Notes: generated from the letters alone by a model not told the origin. A stretch of 60,388 nucleotides of DNA from Porphyromonas levii DSM 23370 (GCF_000379925.1 NZ_KB904272.1:1-60388), one strand, 5' to 3'. Counted from the stretch's first letter, positions 8,650 through 16,330 are shown. Numbers and translations are program-made.

Positions 8650-9060
8650 TTATCTATAGTCTTCGCTATATTCCCTCTGCTCTTGAACCATATCATCCAT
8701 CAGGCTATCTCCAAAAAGAGTTTTGATGGTAGGCTTGTATATATCTTTTAAGTGGGTAATAGCATCAGCTAACTCGGGATGCCTACAATCTTCTCTCGCA
8801 TCTATCAAGTGCCTTTCAATGCTATTCACACCTACATATATTGCCTCAATATCACTATGGTAAAGTTTGGGTAAAATAGGGCACAAACTCTTGTTGATAG
8901 CACCTTCAATATTTAGTTGATATGAGTATTCCCAAAGGGAGTTTTCTTGCTTAGTTACAACTAGCTCAAAGCCTGATGCCGTAGCCTCTCCCAAAATCAT
9001 ACTCCCAACGGTAATGGTGGTATTGCTATTAGTCCTTTTAATTGACAATTTGCTGTTCAT
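8650..9060 (-). CDS. Unrecognised element protein, 136 aa
   Basis: I do not recognise this protein. It has a beta-rich first half (residues 1-55) and a more helical, acidic second half with cysteines near 60 and 91. It has no signal peptide or membrane segment. It is the last gene of a five-gene series read leftward from 10581 and ends at a strong terminator. The ATG at 9060 is 13 bases after the upstream stop codon. Clean open frame, consistent spacing and a terminator support it as a real gene. Confidence 0.6.
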   Translation of the reverse strand: MNSKLSIKRTNSNTTITVGSMILGEATASGFELVVTKQENSLWEYSYQLNIEGAINKSLCPILPKLYHSDIEAIYVGVNSIERHLIDAREDCRHPELADAITHLKDIYKPTIKTLFGDSLMDDMVQEQREYSEDYR

Positions 9061-9073
9061 TTTTTATGCCTAG

Positions 9074-9550
9074 TTACTTTTTGTTGTTATCAAAAAACTC
9101 TATTCTTATAGTCTTACTTAGCTTAAGAGCTAAAGCTAATAGAACCAAGAAGAAGACTACAGATATACCGCCCCAAACGAACTGTATGAAGCTGTTACTT
9201 GGTGAAGCTTCTACGCAGTAGGCACTTCCTATAAGAGCTATCAATGTACAGAGGATTCTACCATCGGAGCTTCGAAGAAAACTCCCCAAGATTTCGAATG
9301 CCTTTCTTGCATTCTCACCTTTGATGTTTCGCAACTTCCCGGCATTAAAATGTACCTGAACCAAAGTCTTTGGAATGCTCTGATGCGTATCTCCTGATGT
9401 AGGCTCGACACTTGATGGGGCGGAATCTGCTTCTCGTAAAGGTTGCTTTGTAGTGTCTCCTCCCTGTGGATACTCTACAGATGAGGGCTCCTCCACAAAG
9501 GTGTCATCCTCAAAAAATGACTGCTGGGTTGGCATGTTATCATCACTCAT
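9074..9550 (-). CDS. Small membrane protein, 158 aa
   Basis: Residues 1-65 are hydrophilic and rich in S, P, E and T. Residues 65-95 are moderately charged. Two hydrophobic segments follow, near 100-117 (CTLIALIGSAYCVEA) and 123-146 (FIQFVWGGISVVFFLVLLALAL), and a short basic tail ends the protein. This predicts a two-pass inner-membrane protein with a long soluble N-terminus. It starts 2 bases past the upstream stop codon. The family is unknown to me; such proteins in mobile elements include entry-exclusion and membrane-anchored regulatory proteins, but nothing here selects one. Confidence 0.6.
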   Translation of the reverse strand: MSDDNMPTQQSFFEDDTFVEEPSSVEYPQGGDTTKQPLREADSAPSSVEPTSGDTHQSIPKTLVQVHFNAGKLRNIKGENARKAFEILGSFLRSSDGRILCTLIALIGSAYCVEASPSNSFIQFVWGGISVVFFLVLLALALKLSKTIRIEFFDNNKK

Positions 9551-9552
9551 AG

Positions 9553-9849
9553 TTAATTACCTCTATATGTATTTGGTGACTTGTTGATAGTATGATACAT
9601 TCCCGACATTTGCTCTAGCACCTCCACAAGTGATCGAAGTATGGAGACACCATAATCGAAAGTATCTCCTGTTCCTGATGCTATTAATGGGCGAAATAAC
9701 ACTTCCCCAGCATCATCGGGAGAGACGTTACTCTCAAGAGTAATATCGTTTGTTTTAGTGTTTCGTCTTACGATTAGATACACTTCATCTTCGCCTATAA
9801 ACTCTTGTAGTGAGGTTAATAAACCTCTCTTTTGCTCTTTCTTGCTCAT
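9553..9849 (-). CDS. Unrecognised small element protein, 98 aa
   Basis: A short soluble protein with a basic start (MSKKEQKRG), a beta-strand-like centre (VYLIVRRNTKTNDITLES) and a helical region near 65-85. I recognise no motif. It begins 23 bases after the stop of the 142-residue gene and ends 2 bases before the start of the membrane-protein gene, so it is probably translated from the same message. Confidence 0.55.
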   Translation of the reverse strand: MSKKEQKRGLLTSLQEFIGEDEVYLIVRRNTKTNDITLESNVSPDDAGEVLFRPLIASGTGDTFDYGVSILRSLVEVLEQMSGMYHTINKSPNTYRGN

Positions 9850-9872
9850 CTTAATATACTTCTAATATACGT

Positions 9873-10301
9873 TCAACGACTACTCAATATTGACAATAAG
9901 ATGTCTTTCTCTTTTCTTAGGTCACAAGGCATAGTGCTGCTATTGACCACTGTGACTAGATTAAGTCCATCAGAGCCGTGTTGCTCTGCGTAAATCAAAC
10001 CCCAACCCTTGGGGATTTCGTAGTTCTCAATCATTCTATATGGGCATACAAAATACTTCTCGGCTCCAACACTGTCTATCGGAGCTTGGCGGTTCCGCTT
10101 CGAAAATTCAGCTCTAAACTCCTCTTCCGTGGTGATAACCACATAAAGAACGGTTCGGGTGCCTCGCCAAGCAAAGAGGTCTATATGCTCTGCTCCAAGG
10201 GTCACGACCTCCCTTGCATGGCAATTAGAGTGGCGTATGACCAATTGGTCTAAGATGTCAGACTTCTTAATTGCAGGGGTAATTACTATCTTTGTACTCA
10301 T
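9873..10301 (-). CDS. Possible degenerate PD-(D/E)XK-fold (MmcB-like) protein, 142 aa
   Basis: The layout resembles small MmcB-like nuclease-fold proteins of phages and elements: a strand ending in D (HIDLFAW, near 46-52), a strand at LYVVITT followed by EEEFRAEF (near 58-73), then KYFVCPYRMI and a closing GLIYAEQHG. In that family the second strand normally reads E-I-K and is followed by S-x-x-D-F. Here E-x-K is replaced by V-x-T, so if the match is right the active site is lost. The residues are seen directly; the homology is an inference from pattern only. Genes lie 7 bases upstream and 23 downstream. Confidence 0.4.
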   Translation of the reverse strand: MSTKIVITPAIKKSDILDQLVIRHSNCHAREVVTLGAEHIDLFAWRGTRTVLYVVITTEEEFRAEFSKRNRQAPIDSVGAEKYFVCPYRMIENYEIPKGWGLIYAEQHGSDGLNLVTVVNSSTMPCDLRKEKDILLSILSSR

Positions 10302-10308
10302 AAATATA

Positions 10309-10581
10309 TTACACTCTTACTTCAGTTATTATTTCCATTAGTCTTTCTCTTGGTATCATCAATCGATGGCGAGGAGACTCGCCAATAAAGGTCACAAGAT
10401 AACTCACACATTCTCCCTTTATCTTCTGTAGGAGAGCTTCGGAGTAGGAGGAAAGGAGCAAATCTTCGAAATCCACCATTTCTATATATTCGAAATCATT
10501 GGTGGTTTCATCGTACCTAGAGAGCCAATGCCCTTTAGGGAAATCTCCAAAAGGAGAGCCATTTTTTGAATTCGTAAACAT
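10309..10581 (-). CDS. Unrecognised small element protein, 90 aa
   Basis: A soluble acidic protein with an aromatic-rich first half (FPKGHWLSRYDETTNDFEYIEM) and a helical second half ending in RERLMEIITEVRV. No known motif. It starts 3 bases after the stop of the HTH gene at 10585 and ends 7 bases before the next start, so it belongs to the same transcription unit. Confidence 0.55.
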   Translation of the reverse strand: MFTNSKNGSPFGDFPKGHWLSRYDETTNDFEYIEMVDFEDLLLSSYSEALLQKIKGECVSYLVTFIGESPRHRLMIPRERLMEIITEVRV

Positions 10582-10584
10582 AGT

Positions 10585-10878
10585 CTATCTTTTGCTTTTT
10601 CTGTGTCTGCTCATATATTCGGCAATGACGTCTTTCGAAAACAAAAGGCGCCCTTGAAGCTTGGTGCACTCAATGCGACCAAGGTAGACCCAATTATATA
10701 CAGTCTTGGGTGAAACTTTGCAAAGTTTGGCGACATCCCAAACATCGAGAAAATCATCGCCACTTTTCTGACGAAGACTGCTGTCTCCGACATTGTCTTT
10801 CATTAAGTACTTAAACAAAGAGTTTACATCATCTTCCAATGCTTTAACTCTTTCTTCCAATATCCTGTCTCTATCCAT
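10585..10878 (-). CDS. Excisionase-like HTH protein, 97 aa
   Basis: Residues 1-25 look coiled-coil (ERVKALEDDVNSLFKYLM). Residues 42-92 form a MerR/excisionase-type winged helix-turn-helix of the HTH_17 kind: FLDVWDVAKLCKVSPKTVYNWV, then LGRIECTKLQGRLLFSKDVI. In Bacteroidales elements such proteins act as excision factors or regulators next to replication genes. It leads the small-gene cassette and follows the 280-base gap with the candidate small RNA. Whether it is an excisionase or a transcription factor cannot be told from the sequence. Confidence 0.75.
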   Translation of the reverse strand: MDRDRILEERVKALEDDVNSLFKYLMKDNVGDSSLRQKSGDDFLDVWDVAKLCKVSPKTVYNWVYLGRIECTKLQGRLLFSKDVIAEYMSRHRKSKR

Positions 10879-10916
10879 AATTAAGCTTTTTTGTGGCTCA
10901 ATTCAATTATTATTCG

Positions 10917-10924
10917 TATCTTTG
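10917..10924 (+). promoter_or_regulatory. -7 box TATCTTTG facing the candidate sRNA
   Basis: A perfect TAnnTTTG box on the plus strand. A TTTG lies at 10890-10893, 23 bases upstream, slightly further than the usual spacing. There is no coding sequence on the plus strand in this region, so the box points to a noncoding transcript. Confidence 0.55.
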
Positions 10925-10929
10925 CTTCA

Positions 10930-11023
10930 AGAAGTTCGGGGAATAATCCTCATAGGAGGTTCGTTGTACATCGTCAAGTATTGAGGCTTGAAAGAATGGA
11001 CTACGAACCTCTTTTTTTGTTTT
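10930..11023 (+). ncRNA. Candidate structured small RNA, about 95 nt
   Basis: A plus-strand -7 box (10917-10924) is followed by a sequence that folds with an outer stem, GAGGTTCGT (10956-10964) with ACGAACCTC (11003-11011), extended by a G-U and an A-U pair. An inner hairpin TCAAG/CTTGA spans 10974-10991. The outer stem runs straight into CTTTTTTTGTTTT (11011-11023), a good rho-independent end on this strand only. It lies between two leftward operons, within an all-minus-strand region. Possible roles are an antisense or copy-control RNA or a regulator of element genes; the role is inferred and the start site approximate. Confidence 0.45.
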
Positions 11024-11161
11024 ATCCTAGTCTTAAACTGATTAGCCAATTCACTATAGGGGCGAAGTATCTCATATTGTAGTACCAATTTCCAGTAATT
11101 AAGTAATTGACTGGTTTTAGTAGTAGCAATAACACAAATGTTATATAATATCATGCCGTGT

Positions 11162-13273
11162 CTATAGGCTATTATCACAAAGTTGAACGGTATCATCATC
11201 TACCTTTTCTATAATGCCATTCTCAAGCATAAACTCAATTCGGGTGATTGAAGTGCGCCTGTCTTTGAGGTTATACTCCTTCAGAAGATACTCCGAAATG
11301 GCATTGACAAAGTCGTTGTAACCCATGCTATGACTATCACCAAGAGTGTTCTTGGCAATACCCAATAGCTCTTTATATTTGCGATCATCGGACTCTTTCT
11401 TTGATTTGTTGCCACGATAAACGTGCATGTCAAGCTCTTTATCCCAACTATACACCATCATCGGCACGTCGTACGGATCGCCATCACGTACTTTCAAGGC
11501 TTTAACGACAGAAAGAGCCGGGTTAGACTTGTCTTTGTCAATAGAGATAATCCCTGCTGCCTTGCGTTGGAGCTCACTACCAAGGTGTCCTCTTAGTTTT
11601 AGTCCACCTGGCGTCAAGTGGAGCACACAAACGATACAAGTGTTATAGATACCTGCCAACCTGTAAAGCTCCTCTACAATTGCCACGCTTTCAGACTCAT
11701 TGTTGGCGCTTATTATGAGGTCCGCAATGCCATCTAAAACCACAAGGTGTATACCATCATGACGATGGTAATACATATCCATACTTTCTTGTATAAGCTT
11801 CAAGCGCTCATTTCGAGAGAAAGCTGTGAGGCAGAATGGGTGGTAGTAGTGAGGAATATCATTGATTTGTGCTCGCTTAAGGCTTCGCTTCACATTCTTG
11901 TAGAGCTGAGCATCGCTTTGCTCTGTGTCAAAGTGCAGAACAGCCATGCCCTCTGTGTTTGGAGCAACACTCATGCCTAGTGTCTCTTTGGCTGGAAGAG
12001 CGTGTAGTGAAATGGCTCCTGAAATAAGGGCTGAAACATAATTACTCTTACCTGTACCTTCTCCTCCAGTGACACATAAGAGATTGCCGAAGCTCCCAAG
12101 GGTCGTATCGTCTAAAGACACTAGTCTGCGCGAGGCTTCAGGTGGGTTATTGAGGTTAATCTCACATGAGCTTAGAAGCACCTTGGTCTGTTGATATAAG
12201 TTCTTCTCAAGTGTGATAGATACTAATTCTTGCATATCATCGCGCGTGTGACCTATAGTAAAATAATCAGATATGTCTTTTTCTGTTTTGTCGCCTGAGA
12301 GAGGAAGCTCCACTCTTAGGACTTTATAGCTGGAAAGGGCACTCTCATGCTGAAGCGAAGCCTTAACTCCAGTATCATCCATGTCATAGCATAATAGTAT
12401 GTGCTTAAAGCGCCTTTTGAGCATTTCAATGATACTCGTATCTATCAAAGAGGTCTCAGAGTTAAAGGATATTGCATTGAAGTTTCTAACCGATAAACTC
12501 ATTACATCTTTTTCGCCTCCGGTAATAAAGACTATATCGCCTTTCATTGGGAGTTGCTCCAATCCAAATGCCAAGACTTCAGTTCTCTCGCCAGCATTCA
12601 AAAAACGCATCTGGCTGAAAGGACGGTATATCTTGACTGCAGTACCCAAGTCATACAAAAACATGGGTTCATTTTCCGATGAATTGATGGTATAAGGAAC
12701 TCCATCGCTACTCCGAAAAGAACTAAAGCTCCTTAGCGAATAAACCTTATACCTTTTGAGAATTGCTTTAGTGATTCCGTAGTGTTCCCAAAAAGCAAGC
12801 TCTTCATCAGTATATTCCTTTTTGACATACTCAAACTTTGCTGTGGGAGAAGGTTGTTTCGGGGTGGGAGGAACTGCCTTCTCCTTCATGATTGTGCGAG
12901 TCGGCGTAGTCTGTCGGGTAGGATAAGAGCCTCTTTGACCTACTGGACTTGCAATTGGTAGGTGCAAATCTGTAATGATTACATCAAGTATTCTAGGGAA
13001 GTCCTTTCTTAAGTCTAATCCTTTTAAGGTGGCTACAAACCAAAAGCAATCACCACCATCTTGGCTATCGCCAAAGTCTTTATACCTCCATATCCTATCT
13101 TGACCTTGAAAAACATTACAAGAGGCTTTTGTATCGTCGTAGAAGGGACTTGGAAAGTTCTTCCGCATCGGAAGGTCATAGGGCAAATAATAATTGAATA
13201 CATCTAATCCGTTTTGAGTTGCACCAAGAATATTCTGTTTGATGTTATCTCTGAATGATATTTCTTTGTTCAT
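11162..13273 (-). CDS. Primase-helicase fusion of the element, 703 aa
   Basis: Three parts are visible. Residues 10-95 resemble a primase N-terminal domain lacking the CHC2 zinc ligands (NFPSPFYDD, then WRYKDFGDSQDGGDCFWFV). Residues 240-310 form a Toprim domain with the ITGGEKDVMSL glutamate and the DMDD acidic pair (298-300). Residues 395-600 form a RecA-like helicase or ATPase with Walker A GGEGTGKS (403-410) and Walker B LVVLDGIADL (510-519). A proline-rich linker spans about 105-145. The protein probably primes and unwinds element DNA after transfer or during replication. It starts 3 bases after the DUF2786 stop and ends the integrase operon. Confidence 0.8.
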   Translation of the reverse strand: MNKEISFRDNIKQNILGATQNGLDVFNYYLPYDLPMRKNFPSPFYDDTKASCNVFQGQDRIWRYKDFGDSQDGGDCFWFVATLKGLDLRKDFPRILDVIITDLHLPIASPVGQRGSYPTRQTTPTRTIMKEKAVPPTPKQPSPTAKFEYVKKEYTDEELAFWEHYGITKAILKRYKVYSLRSFSSFRSSDGVPYTINSSENEPMFLYDLGTAVKIYRPFSQMRFLNAGERTEVLAFGLEQLPMKGDIVFITGGEKDVMSLSVRNFNAISFNSETSLIDTSIIEMLKRRFKHILLCYDMDDTGVKASLQHESALSSYKVLRVELPLSGDKTEKDISDYFTIGHTRDDMQELVSITLEKNLYQQTKVLLSSCEINLNNPPEASRRLVSLDDTTLGSFGNLLCVTGGEGTGKSNYVSALISGAISLHALPAKETLGMSVAPNTEGMAVLHFDTEQSDAQLYKNVKRSLKRAQINDIPHYYHPFCLTAFSRNERLKLIQESMDMYYHRHDGIHLVVLDGIADLIISANNESESVAIVEELYRLAGIYNTCIVCVLHLTPGGLKLRGHLGSELQRKAAGIISIDKDKSNPALSVVKALKVRDGDPYDVPMMVYSWDKELDMHVYRGNKSKKESDDRKYKELLGIAKNTLGDSHSMGYNDFVNAISEYLLKEYNLKDRRTSITRIEFMLENGIIEKVDDDTVQLCDNSL

Positions 13274-13276
13274 GAT

Positions 13277-13993
13277 TTACCTTTGTATTTGTCTGTTCAA
13301 ACTAATATTCCGCCCGTCTTCTTCCCCAGCTTCAAAAGCTTTTAGCATCAAGTCAGAATTTGGCTTCTTTCCCTTGAAAACCTCCCCACTATAGAAGGGG
13401 TCATTGCGAAGGTACCCTTGAATTGCGGATGTATGACAGACCATAAGTCCAGTTTCTTCTGGGGTTGGTTTCCGACTGTTGAAATTCTCTTGCAACCCAG
13501 CCACCGCCCCAATGAAATAAGAACGAAGAAACTTATTCTTGCCCTGACTGGTAAATCTTTTCCTTTCTTGGCGAAGGTAATATTCAAACTCTGCTCTCCT
13601 CCTTTGAGCCAAACTGCCAAAAGAAGAAACTAGATAGTTGTATAGGTTTTTCACCACAATGACATTGTCTTCTTGTCCGACAACTAACATGTGTTGTTTG
13701 GCTGGTATTATAAGAATTTTGCAATAGTTATTACTAGCCACCGATGAAAGCAAATGTCGTTTCCACTGGGAACCATAGGGGCTACGGTAACTTATTTCAT
13801 CAGACTCCTTAATATTAAGTCCATCGGATGTTTCATCAGAAATATCTCCCAATGAAAGATTATATGTTGTAAGCAACCTATGTACAGCGTTAGCTGCTGC
13901 ATACGCTTCTCCCTCATTACCTAATGTCTCCGCAGAGCTTTGTAGCTTCAGCAGTTTCTTTATTTTGTCTAATACCTTTTCTTTTTCGTTCAT
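13277..13993 (-). CDS. DUF2786 domain protein, 238 aa
   Basis: The first 50 residues match the DUF2786 pattern: a KEKVLDKIKKLLKLQSSAET helix followed by EGEAYAAANAVHRLLTTYNL. The rest contains Y/R-rich helices near 115-165 (RRRAEFEYYLRQERKRF) and a C-terminal acidic helix. Members of the family are common in phages and mobile elements and are thought to bind nucleic acid or metal; the role is not established to my knowledge. Its ATG overlaps the end of the DUF4406 gene by 4 bases, so translation is coupled. Confidence 0.7.
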   Translation of the reverse strand: MNEKEKVLDKIKKLLKLQSSAETLGNEGEAYAAANAVHRLLTTYNLSLGDISDETSDGLNIKESDEISYRSPYGSQWKRHLLSSVASNNYCKILIIPAKQHMLVVGQEDNVIVVKNLYNYLVSSFGSLAQRRRAEFEYYLRQERKRFTSQGKNKFLRSYFIGAVAGLQENFNSRKPTPEETGLMVCHTSAIQGYLRNDPFYSGEVFKGKKPNSDLMLKAFEAGEEDGRNISLNRQIQR

Positions 13994-14340
13994 TCAAACC
14001 TCCTTTCAGCACCTCTAACTGAGCTTCTCTTTAATGGTGATTGGTAATATCTATCCATGAGACGAACAACTGCTTCTGCATGTTCTATCTGGCAACCTAA
14101 AGAATTTTCCCAGCCATCCATGAAGTAGACAGCATTACAACCTTGGAGACTAAGTAAGTCTGCCTCTATATGTTCTTCCCAAGGGGCATCAAACGGTAGA
14201 ACATTATTCAATGGATTGACCAACTCGTAGGTAGGAAATAATCTCCGCAACCTATTCTCCGCTTCATGAAAGTCATATCTCACTTTTTCTTCTGGTAGAC
14301 CTGTTATCGGTCCACTGATATATAATTTCTGTTTACTCAT
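13990..14340 (-). CDS. DUF4406 / nucleoside deoxyribosyltransferase-like protein, 116 aa
   Basis: The opening LYISGPITGLPE and later VNPLNNVLPFDAPWEEHIEADL with CNAVYFMDGWENSLGCQIEHAEA match DUF4406, a phage- and element-associated family with the nucleoside 2-deoxyribosyltransferase fold. The motifs would form the nucleotide pocket, with the DGWENSLGC-E segment carrying the likely catalytic glutamate. Known roles of the family are poorly defined; nucleotide salvage or modification is possible. Four-base overlaps with the genes on both sides place it inside the integrase operon. Confidence 0.7.
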   Translation of the reverse strand: MSKQKLYISGPITGLPEEKVRYDFHEAENRLRRLFPTYELVNPLNNVLPFDAPWEEHIEADLLSLQGCNAVYFMDGWENSLGCQIEHAEAVVRLMDRYYQSPLKRSSVRGAERRFE

Positions 14341-14672
14341 AGTTCTAACAAGCTCTTAAATTCTTTAAGCCTTTCTAATGCTGATAGTTTATTCAGCCCT
14401 TTCACCTTAAACTTGTTAGTCTTGATAGCAAGCAAGACCGCACTATAAGGATAGACAATAAAACCATTGCTGTGATACTCAAAAGGCAATTTCCCAGCTC
14501 TTCTCGCTCGGTACAGTGTAGCCCTTGATAAGTTAAGAGCTTCCATCAATTCGGCTTCTGTAAAGCTGTCTTTTCGAGTTAAAGGAGCTTCTAGACCAAA
14601 CTCCAACTCCTTTTCTTCCAAAAACTCATAAAGACTATCAAAAAGTTGTCTCAACTCCGTTGTTTTCTCCAT
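14337..14672 (-). CDS. Small HTH DNA-binding protein, 111 aa
   Basis: Residues 30-75 form a helix-turn-helix: SFTEAELMEALNLSRATLYRARRAGKL, followed by a wing (FEYHSNGFIVYPYSAV). The start overlaps the 3' end of the integrase gene by 35 bases. Small HTH proteins encoded just after an integrase are often recombination directionality factors or regulators. Acidic residues fill the N-terminal 30 positions. The fold call is fairly sure; the excisionase role is an inference from position. Confidence 0.7.
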   Translation of the reverse strand: MEKTTELRQLFDSLYEFLEEKELEFGLEAPLTRKDSFTEAELMEALNLSRATLYRARRAGKLPFEYHSNGFIVYPYSAVLLAIKTNKFKVKGLNKLSALERLKEFKSLLEL

Positions 14673-15903
14673 ATTCTAAACCTATCTGTTCGTGATTAAG
14701 TCGTGTAGCCAAACGCCCCATTTCCTCCTCTATTTTAGTAGGGATGACACGGGCATATATTTGTGTTGTCTGAATATTCGTGTGACCAAGCACCTTAGAG
14801 ACAGCTTCAATGCTCATACCTTTGGTAAGTGCCATTGTCGCAAAAGTGTGGCGGGCGAGGTGAAAGGTGAGGTTCTTAGTTATACCACACTCTTGTGCAA
14901 TCTCTTTCAAATACTGGTTCGTTTTTTGATTGCTGAATAAAGGGAGTAATCTTCCGCCCTCACACCTCTTGTCTTTATATTTATCAATGATTCTTTCAGC
15001 TTGAGAAAGCAATAGTATTTGGCAAGGGGTAGAAGTTTTTTGTCGTGGAGTGAAAATCCACTTCTTGCCATTAATTATTTTAATGTCGTCTTCAGTTAGG
15101 TTACGGACATCAATGTAGGATAGACCTGTAAAACACGAAAAGAGAAACATATCCCGCACCACATCAAGACGCTGTAAGACGAGTCTTGCTCGAGAAAGAA
15201 GGGCAAGCTCATCATCAGTCAGATACCCACGATCCGTTTTCTTTTTAGGAAAACTGAGACCATAAAAAGGATTCCTGTCAATTAGCTCATTGCAATAGGC
15301 GTACTTAATGGGCTTGCCTAACAAAAACATATACTTAACCACAGTATTGCGGTCATAACCGACATAACTCCCCAAGTAGTCTTCATAGTCATGTATTACC
15401 GACTTAGTGACTTCGCCAGCTTTAATATCCTTTCGTCGATATTTGAAAGACAAAAAATCTTCGAAGTTTCTTCGAGCACAAAGGTGTCTGCGATAGGTAG
15501 TAGCTGTTATTTTTCCAGTAGATAACTTCTCACTCATTTCTTCCTCGTCAAGGTCAAAAAGCTGAGACATGTATACAAGATGGGTCTTTTTCCCGTTAAG
15601 AGCACTTCTTAGGGTATCTAAAGAGAGATTGTTATCATTGAAAAGTTGCTCTGCTGTAAAAATCACTTTTTGCTCCAGCTTTTCTAACGTCTCATTCATT
15701 TGAAGTGCTTGAGGGTGCGCTTCGACCACTCGATTATTAGTTATCATGTCAGGATTAACAGACAACCCAACTTGACCTAGAGAAATCCTTGACCCATTCA
15801 AAGAAACTCTCATCATAATAGGACTTTCTCCTTTGCTCCCTTTTTTGTTCCTAGGGTAGAAGCTAACCCTCATTTGAAGCTCGGTTCTCATAACTATTCT
15901 CAT
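14638..15903 (-). CDS. int: Tyrosine recombinase, IntDOT-like integrase
   Basis: The protein has an arm-binding N-terminus, a SAM-like core-binding domain (about residues 110-210 of the product) and a C-terminal catalytic domain. Catalytic residues visible are HLARHT (box II His and Arg), LGHTN (His) and IYAR (the Tyr nucleophile). The box I arginine is replaced: the segment reads CFTGLSYIDVRNL, with Ser where most recombinases have Arg, the same change known in the CTnDOT integrase. The frame opens at 15972, but the arm-type domain begins at MRTELQMRVSFYP, so the ATG at 15903 (or 15891) is a better start than 15972. It faces away from tRNA-Thr and leads a five-gene overlapping operon. Confidence 0.9.
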   Translation of the reverse strand: MRIVMRTELQMRVSFYPRNKKGSKGESPIMMRVSLNGSRISLGQVGLSVNPDMITNNRVVEAHPQALQMNETLEKLEQKVIFTAEQLFNDNNLSLDTLRSALNGKKTHLVYMSQLFDLDEEEMSEKLSTGKITATTYRRHLCARRNFEDFLSFKYRRKDIKAGEVTKSVIHDYEDYLGSYVGYDRNTVVKYMFLLGKPIKYAYCNELIDRNPFYGLSFPKKKTDRGYLTDDELALLSRARLVLQRLDVVRDMFLFSCFTGLSYIDVRNLTEDDIKIINGKKWIFTPRQKTSTPCQILLLSQAERIIDKYKDKRCEGGRLLPLFSNQKTNQYLKEIAQECGITKNLTFHLARHTFATMALTKGMSIEAVSKVLGHTNIQTTQIYARVIPTKIEEEMGRLATRLNHEQIGLEYGENNGVETTF

Positions 15904-15965
15904 ATTGTTATTCGCTAAATGATGAAAAAATCGAAAATCGAACGAGAATAAGATGAAAACCGCTG

Positions 15966-16037
15966 TGGTCACAAAATCTTAACTTTTTTGTCTGTGACCA
16001 AATTGTAACCACCTCTCAAAATGAGAAGATGTAACCC
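15966..16037. repeat. Candidate integrase or excisionase arm sites (TGTrACCm)
   Basis: TGTGACCA (15993-16000), TGTAACCA (16004-16011) and TGTAACCC (16030-16037) are direct copies of one octamer, and TGGTCACA (15966-15973) is the inverse of the first. They lie just upstream of the integrase gene and on the attachment-site side, where arm-type sites of this recombinase class are expected. Function is inferred. Confidence 0.45.
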
Positions 16038-16071
16038 AATGAAACAAAGAGGTTTTAGTAAGTGTTAATTT

Positions 16072-16242
16072 GAAACACTTTTTGATACACTATTTTTCTG
16101 TTTGTGTCTTTTGTGTTTCTTGGTAGAATTTGTTGAAACAAAAATAAGCACCGCAAGTCTTTGACTTACAGTGCTTATCGGCTTTGTTGTGTCTTTGTTG
16201 TGTCTTACCTCAAACAGTTAATGAAACATCGTTTGATACACT
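16072..16242. repeat. Imperfect 20-bp direct repeats next to tRNA-Thr
   Basis: Copies at 16072-16091 and 16223-16242 agree at 17 of 20 positions and share GAAACA and TTTGATACACT. The second ends 4 bases from the tRNA 3' end. Between them is a tandem 11-bp duplication, TTTGTTGTGTC (16183-16193 and 16194-16204). They may be attachment-core or recombinase sites. Confidence 0.5.
16136..16178 (-). terminator. Hairpin terminator downstream of tRNA-Thr
   Basis: ATAAGCAC (16144-16151) pairs with GTGCTTAT (16171-16178), and inside these AAGTC (16155-16159) pairs with GACTT (16163-16167). On the minus strand the stem is followed by TTTTGTTTC. It lies 70 bases past the tRNA 3' end and fits a terminator for the tRNA transcript. 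Since it lies on the element side, the element may have brought it. Confidence 0.6.
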
Positions 16243-16246
16243 TTAG

Positions 16247-16319
<73 letters not shown>

Positions 16320-16330
16320 GAATTGCTCCG

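Larger units (their letters stand above)
243..16246. mobile_element. Integrated element (ICE-like), right part, in tRNA-Thr
   Basis: A tyrosine recombinase gene begins about 340 bases from the 3' end of a tRNA-Thr gene, and every gene from there to the left edge is on the minus strand and of accessory type: HTH proteins, primase-helicase, DUF4406, DUF2786, DUF3945 proteins and a methyltransferase-helicase. This layout is typical of Bacteroidales integrative conjugative or mobilizable elements. The right boundary is inferred at the tRNA 3' end (16247). The left boundary, relaxase and transfer genes are not in the window. An IS interrupts the element near 243. Confidence 0.8.

Noticed and set aside
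10927-11199. Minus-strand 90-codon frame between primase-helicase and excisionase-like genes
   Set aside because: It overlaps the primase-helicase end, has no homology pattern and lies opposite a promoter-terminator pair that explains the region better.
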